Shown: positions 60,223 to 64,000 of the stretch, piece by piece
How the letters are laid out: every line of letters starts with the position of its first letter
Numbering within the stretch: position 1 is the stretch's first letter
The notes under the pieces: generated by a model
Database searches by the model: none
What the model saw: only the letters and a program-made list of their open reading frames with translations
Told to the model about the DNA's origin: nothing
Made by a program: the position numbers and the translations under genes
NCBI GenBank assembly: GCA_038502445.1
Contig: JAHLJS010000007.1
Span: 15,684,444 to 15,748,443 of the forward strand
Reading direction: 5' to 3'
Length of the DNA: 64,000 nt
DNA from: Eremochloa ophiuroides
Lineage: Eukaryota; Streptophyta; Magnoliopsida; Poales; Poaceae

Positions 60223-62446
60223 CTAGCAAAACATGCCCGTGCGTTGCATCGGGGCGCAATTTATTTTCCGTTATTCATATGTCAACAGTAAATTTGTCGG
60301 GGTTAATAAAAATATATGGGTCTGTCTACTTGACAACCGAGTGTTTGGCCCATAACCCACACTTGATTTTTTTCACTGTTCTTCTTCCTCCTCCAGCCGG
60401 CTGCCATGATTCTCGCTCATCCTCGCCCCCGCCATCGGCCACCGCCCCGCGGCCCTAACTCGCCGGAGCTCTGGCGAACCCTTGCGCTCGCGACGGCCGC
60501 CATCTTCCCCCTGCCCCTGCCTATCACCATCTTCTCTGACTCCGGCGAGCCTCCCTCGTCCTAAACCTGGCCCGGCTGTCTCCCCCGCCGCCCGCCTCCA
60601 TCTCCACCGCCGATCTTCCCCGCCTCCCCCTGGCCGGCCCCTTCTATACCCGCTGGAGTTAGAGGAGAAAGAGGGGGGAAAGGCTCGGTGGAACCCTAGC
60701 ACCCGCCGCCGTCATCCTTGTCTCCGGTGGGGTTAGATCCAGGAGGAGGAGGAGGAAAAAGAAGCCTACCTCGTCCGTGCCAGCGAGCTTGGCCGCCACC
60801 GCCGCCGGAGGGGAGGAAAGATGGAGCCGTGAGGTCGTCCTTGCGCGGGATCCGACGGCCGCGAGTGCTCCCGCGCGTGGATCGGAGAGCGCACAAATCG
60901 CGTATTGCGGAGGGGAGAAGCACTCGGTTGTCATATAGCATTACTGAAATATATACAAATTTTTATTCGACTTAATTTTTTTGTTTAAAAGAAGTTATTG
61001 TTTATTATGTCAAAAGTCCAAATTAGTCCTGGTAGCCAAAACAAAAAATCAATAGTATTTAATGGTGCACCTTCTATTTCAACCAGACTACACAAACACT
61101 ATTCTAAACGACAAAGTCAATCTAAACTGAATGATCAGGCCAATTCATGTAATCGATTCTTATGTAGGCAACAGCAAAAATCAGGAAAGAAAATATATGA
61201 TATATTTTGTATAGCTGTTTAAGGAATAAGGTGCATTAATGGAAAGTATTTTCTCTAGCTCTCAGAAACATTTTATCAAACACCCGGGATGCATATGAGA
61301 ATTGATTCATTTCAAATCATTTTTATGAGCATGTATGCACGTGATGGATGATTAACGGAGGGGAGGGAAGACGTGACCTTGTATATGTACCTGACAATCT
61401 TGATGGATCTTTTTCCATACATATTTAAACATCTGGTGCCATGCTTGAGTGGATCTTCAGCCCTCTGCATGCAACTATGCATAAATTGTTGCTTAACTAA
61501 AATCATTCCATCATTCATATGCAAATTGAGGGAAGGGTTAAAAGCACATGGCTGAAGGGGAGATGCATGCAACGGACGAGAAGAAGCAACGTCTACCTTG
61601 TGTTCAACACTGCTGGATCCAAATCGCCTGGTGGGGGAATGCTCACATTGACAAGAATTTGTGGAGGGGTGGATCCCTAGTTTACTCCGTGCGGAGGAGT
61701 TGGCCTCAACACTGCTGGACCCAAAGCTGAGACGAAGCCGGCAAGGGGGCGTGAGTTCTCCATGGGGTGGCGAGGGCGCGAGGCTCGATCTCTAGCGAGA
61801 GGACGTGAGCTGTCCGGCAGAACGAGCTCCGGGCTTGATCTCCACCGATGCAGTGACATCCAGCTTGATCGTGTAGGCCGAGCTCGCCGGTCTCCCACAA
61901 CACTGGTTTGTGCAGTTATTGGATCCCGCCGTCCTTGTGCTGCCACCGTGCACGTTACAATGGCCGTCGTCGCCGTGCAGGCGTGGCGCAGCCCCACGCG
62001 CCGTTGGGCAGGCTCCCTTCCGGTTGCGCCACTGATGCTGGGCCGATACATGTGGCGGCGGCGGTATCAGGTGCGAGGGCGAGATTCAAGGGTGTGGTGA
62101 GCTTTATCATAGCCTCACTCTCACGCTCGGCGCCTCGACCGCCTCGCCTTGCGCATCTGCGCCCTTGCCCGCTTGTGACCCAGAGCATCCGGGTCCATGG
62201 AGTGGATATATTATTGGCGGCGTGGGCGAGCGGATGGAGCGCGCCATTAGCAGGATCTCGCGAGGAGAAGGACGTGTAGATGGCACGGACGGCGCTGCGA
62301 GTAGCGATCCGATCTAACGTCACTGTCGTAACAAGAGCGGACAAGGACACCAGGGCACCGCTAGGACGGCAGAACAAAAAAAGGTTGACGAAAAAAGAGG
62401 GAAGAAATCTTCCCTCTTTATTAGTAGGTATAGATATAGATATAGA
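60223..62446 (-). mobile_element. Probable non-autonomous Helitron
   Basis: On the minus strand the element would start TCTATATCTATATC (62446) and end CTAG (60223) between host A and T. About 9-11 bp before the 3' end is a hairpin (plus 60236-60254, CCCGTGC..GCATCGGG, one bulged base), the layout expected of Helitron 3' ends (5' TC, subterminal hairpin, CTRR, A/T target). The 'gcccgtgcgttgca' phrase is very common in grass repeats. The interior has two GC-rich gene-like blocks (about 60400-60900 and 61680-62380) with no helicase or Rep domain. Start and end are inferred from motifs only. Confidence 0.6.
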
Positions 62447-62663
62447 TTATGCCGTTCTTTTCTACCATGACACTTGGTTCTTCTTTTTCTTAATTTTTCC
62501 CTGTATTTATTTTGCTTCCAGATTTTTCATTATAACTTGTCACTAATATTTATCTCTATTTTTAAAAATCCACTAGTGAAGATTTTTCTTGTCACTAACC
62601 TGTTGTAAATTGCTATTGGTTTTTTAAACATTTATATGTTCTACTTTGGTTTTTTTATAATTT
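62447..62663. other. AT-rich spacer
   Basis: 217 bp of T-rich DNA between the Helitron and the next LTR; nothing recognisable. Confidence 0.6.
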
Positions 62664-64000
62664 TGAAAGGATCTACAATGCCTAGAGGGGGGCGAATTGG
62701 CGTTGTCTAAAACCTGAAACTCAAACTCAATCAAAACGTGAGATCTGTGACCGGTACTACCGGAATTGGACCGGTAGTCGGTAGTACCCATGCAATCCGT
62801 CGGTACTACCGGTCAAGGTAGAAAGACTAAGAACGCAAGTTAAATACGCAACAAACTTAGATCTATGTAATACCAATGCACCCAGGTGAGTGATGAAGAC
62901 CTTGCAACCTTTCCCTTAGCTTGAATCACCACCAAATCGTAGACCGAGCCTCCAAACCTAAGAATAAGGTAGGAAAAGGAAGAACACGGTCGAAGCCGTG
63001 GAACCACAAGAAGGCACAACAACAAAGAGAGCACGGGACAAGTTATTTATCCCGAGGTTCGGACAACCCATAAAGTAAGGCCTACTCCTCGTTGTTGAGG
63101 TGACCACAAAGGTCGGAGTCTATTTCACCTCCTTGCCTCTCTCAAGGGTACCACAAAGGTCACTTGAGTTTCTTCACTAGGATCACGGGGTGACACAAAC
63201 ACTTTAGGGAGCCCTCACAAATGGAGCAAACTGTGCTCTCCCGAAGAACGCCTAGCCGCCTAGGGTTCCAAAAACCCAAGAGTAACAAATGCAAAGCAAA
63301 GCCGGCTAGCGGGAGGAATCAAGTGCTCAAGCAATGGATTTAAGTTTTCCTCACTCAAATCTCACTTCTCAACTTGAATCTTGCAATGAATCGAAGCTAG
63401 GAGCAATGAATGAGAGTGAGAGAGCAAGAGAGTGATGTTGTCTCGAGTTAGGTGGCAATAAATGGAGTGGGTAACACTCTAAAGAGTTGGGAGGAGGTAT
63501 TTATACTTCCTCTGCCTGGGGCTACCGGTACTACCGATGCCGGCACAGCCTTTCGAACGTTGAAAAGCTGACTTGCGCACTGCACGAGGTCCAACGGTAG
63601 AAAAGCGTGTCAGAGATGTTGACTGGACCGGTACTACCGGTACGACAACCGAGCAACTGCCGATCAAAAGCCGATACTACCGGTCCAGAGCCTGAGAACG
63701 CGAAACAGCTAAGTCCCACCGGTACTACCGATCTAGGATCGGTACTACCGTTACGACAAAGGGCTACTACCGGAAATAAGTCGTTACTACCGATCGAGGC
63801 ACTGAAAAACACCTCAGACGCCAAGTCCTGCCGGTACTACCGATACAGGATCGGTACTACCGCTCTACCACCGGTACTACCGAAAAAAAATTCGGTACTA
63901 CTGAAATAAAAATGATTTTTGAAACCCGAGAGCAAGGACTTCGCTGGGAGGCTTTTCTGCTCTAAGTATTACCGGTACTACCGGTAGGAACATCGGTACT
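62664..64000 (-). mobile_element. Sirevirus-like LTR with CCGGTACTACCGG palindrome array, running off the window
   Basis: The left edge TGAAAGGATCTAC followed by 'aatgcctagaggggggcgaatt' parallels the edges of LTRs A (TGAAAGGATCGAG, 'gatgcccaagagggggtgaatt') and B (TGAAAGGTCCC). On the minus strand a TATA (TATAAATA, plus about 63498-63505) precedes no gene. To its right (U3 side) are repeated copies of the 13-mer CCGGTACTACCGG and half-copies from 63520 to the window end; a few also lie at 62750-62815. By orientation this would be the 3' LTR of a minus-strand element to the right, or a solo LTR. Confidence 0.75.

Overview
The window is nuclear DNA from a grass, most likely a panicoid/Andropogoneae species (sorghum, Miscanthus or sugarcane type). 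This is inferred from the GC-rich first exons next to AT-rich introns, Stowaway MITEs inside introns, large chromovirus and Sirevirus-type retrotransposons, and plant-specific gene families. There is no bacterial-style operon, CRISPR array, rRNA or recognisable tRNA.

Layout. Bases 1-40021 are a nest of retrotransposons. At the left edge is the 3' end of a Tat/Athila-like Ty3-gypsy element (hairpin, polypurine tract, LTR 1724-3384). It abuts Copia element A (minus strand, about 3385-12629), whose pol is split by a solo LTR (6608-8320, target duplication ATAGC). Copia element B (minus strand, 12743-40021, duplication CCTGC, LTRs of 2073 and 2075 bp) is split inside its integrase region by Ty3-gypsy chromovirus C (plus strand, 18495-35287, duplication ATTCC). 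The 3' LTR of C is itself split by a 3.03-kb solo LTR, D (30743-33774, duplication ATTCA). Insertion order is therefore B, then C, then D. All element proteins carry stops or frameshifts.

Bases 40022-64000 are a gene island with three host genes. An ACT-domain, RAF-like Ser/Thr/Tyr kinase of the STY8/17/46 type lies on the plus strand (14 exons, 45793-51472, 523 aa as joined here). A single-exon vacuolar iron transporter homolog (VTL/nodulin-21 type) lies on the plus strand (53284-54006, 240 aa). ATG13, the autophagy kinase-complex subunit, lies on the minus strand (59488-54810). The iron-transporter and ATG13 genes are convergent. Small MITEs sit between and inside the genes.

Upstream of ATG13 is a probable 2.2-kb non-autonomous Helitron (60223-62446) with GC-rich gene-like interior. 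The window ends in another Sirevirus-like LTR (62664 to beyond 64000) whose U3 is packed with CCGGTACTACCGG palindromes.

How the parts relate: the three host genes show no shared pathway; they are independent housekeeping or signalling genes. The distinctive content is the retrotransposon architecture: dated nesting, palindromic U3 arrays in four LTR regions, and a broken coiled-coil/acidic accessory ORF upstream of gag in chromovirus C. No clearly new biological system was found; the accessory ORF and the U3 arrays are the best candidates.
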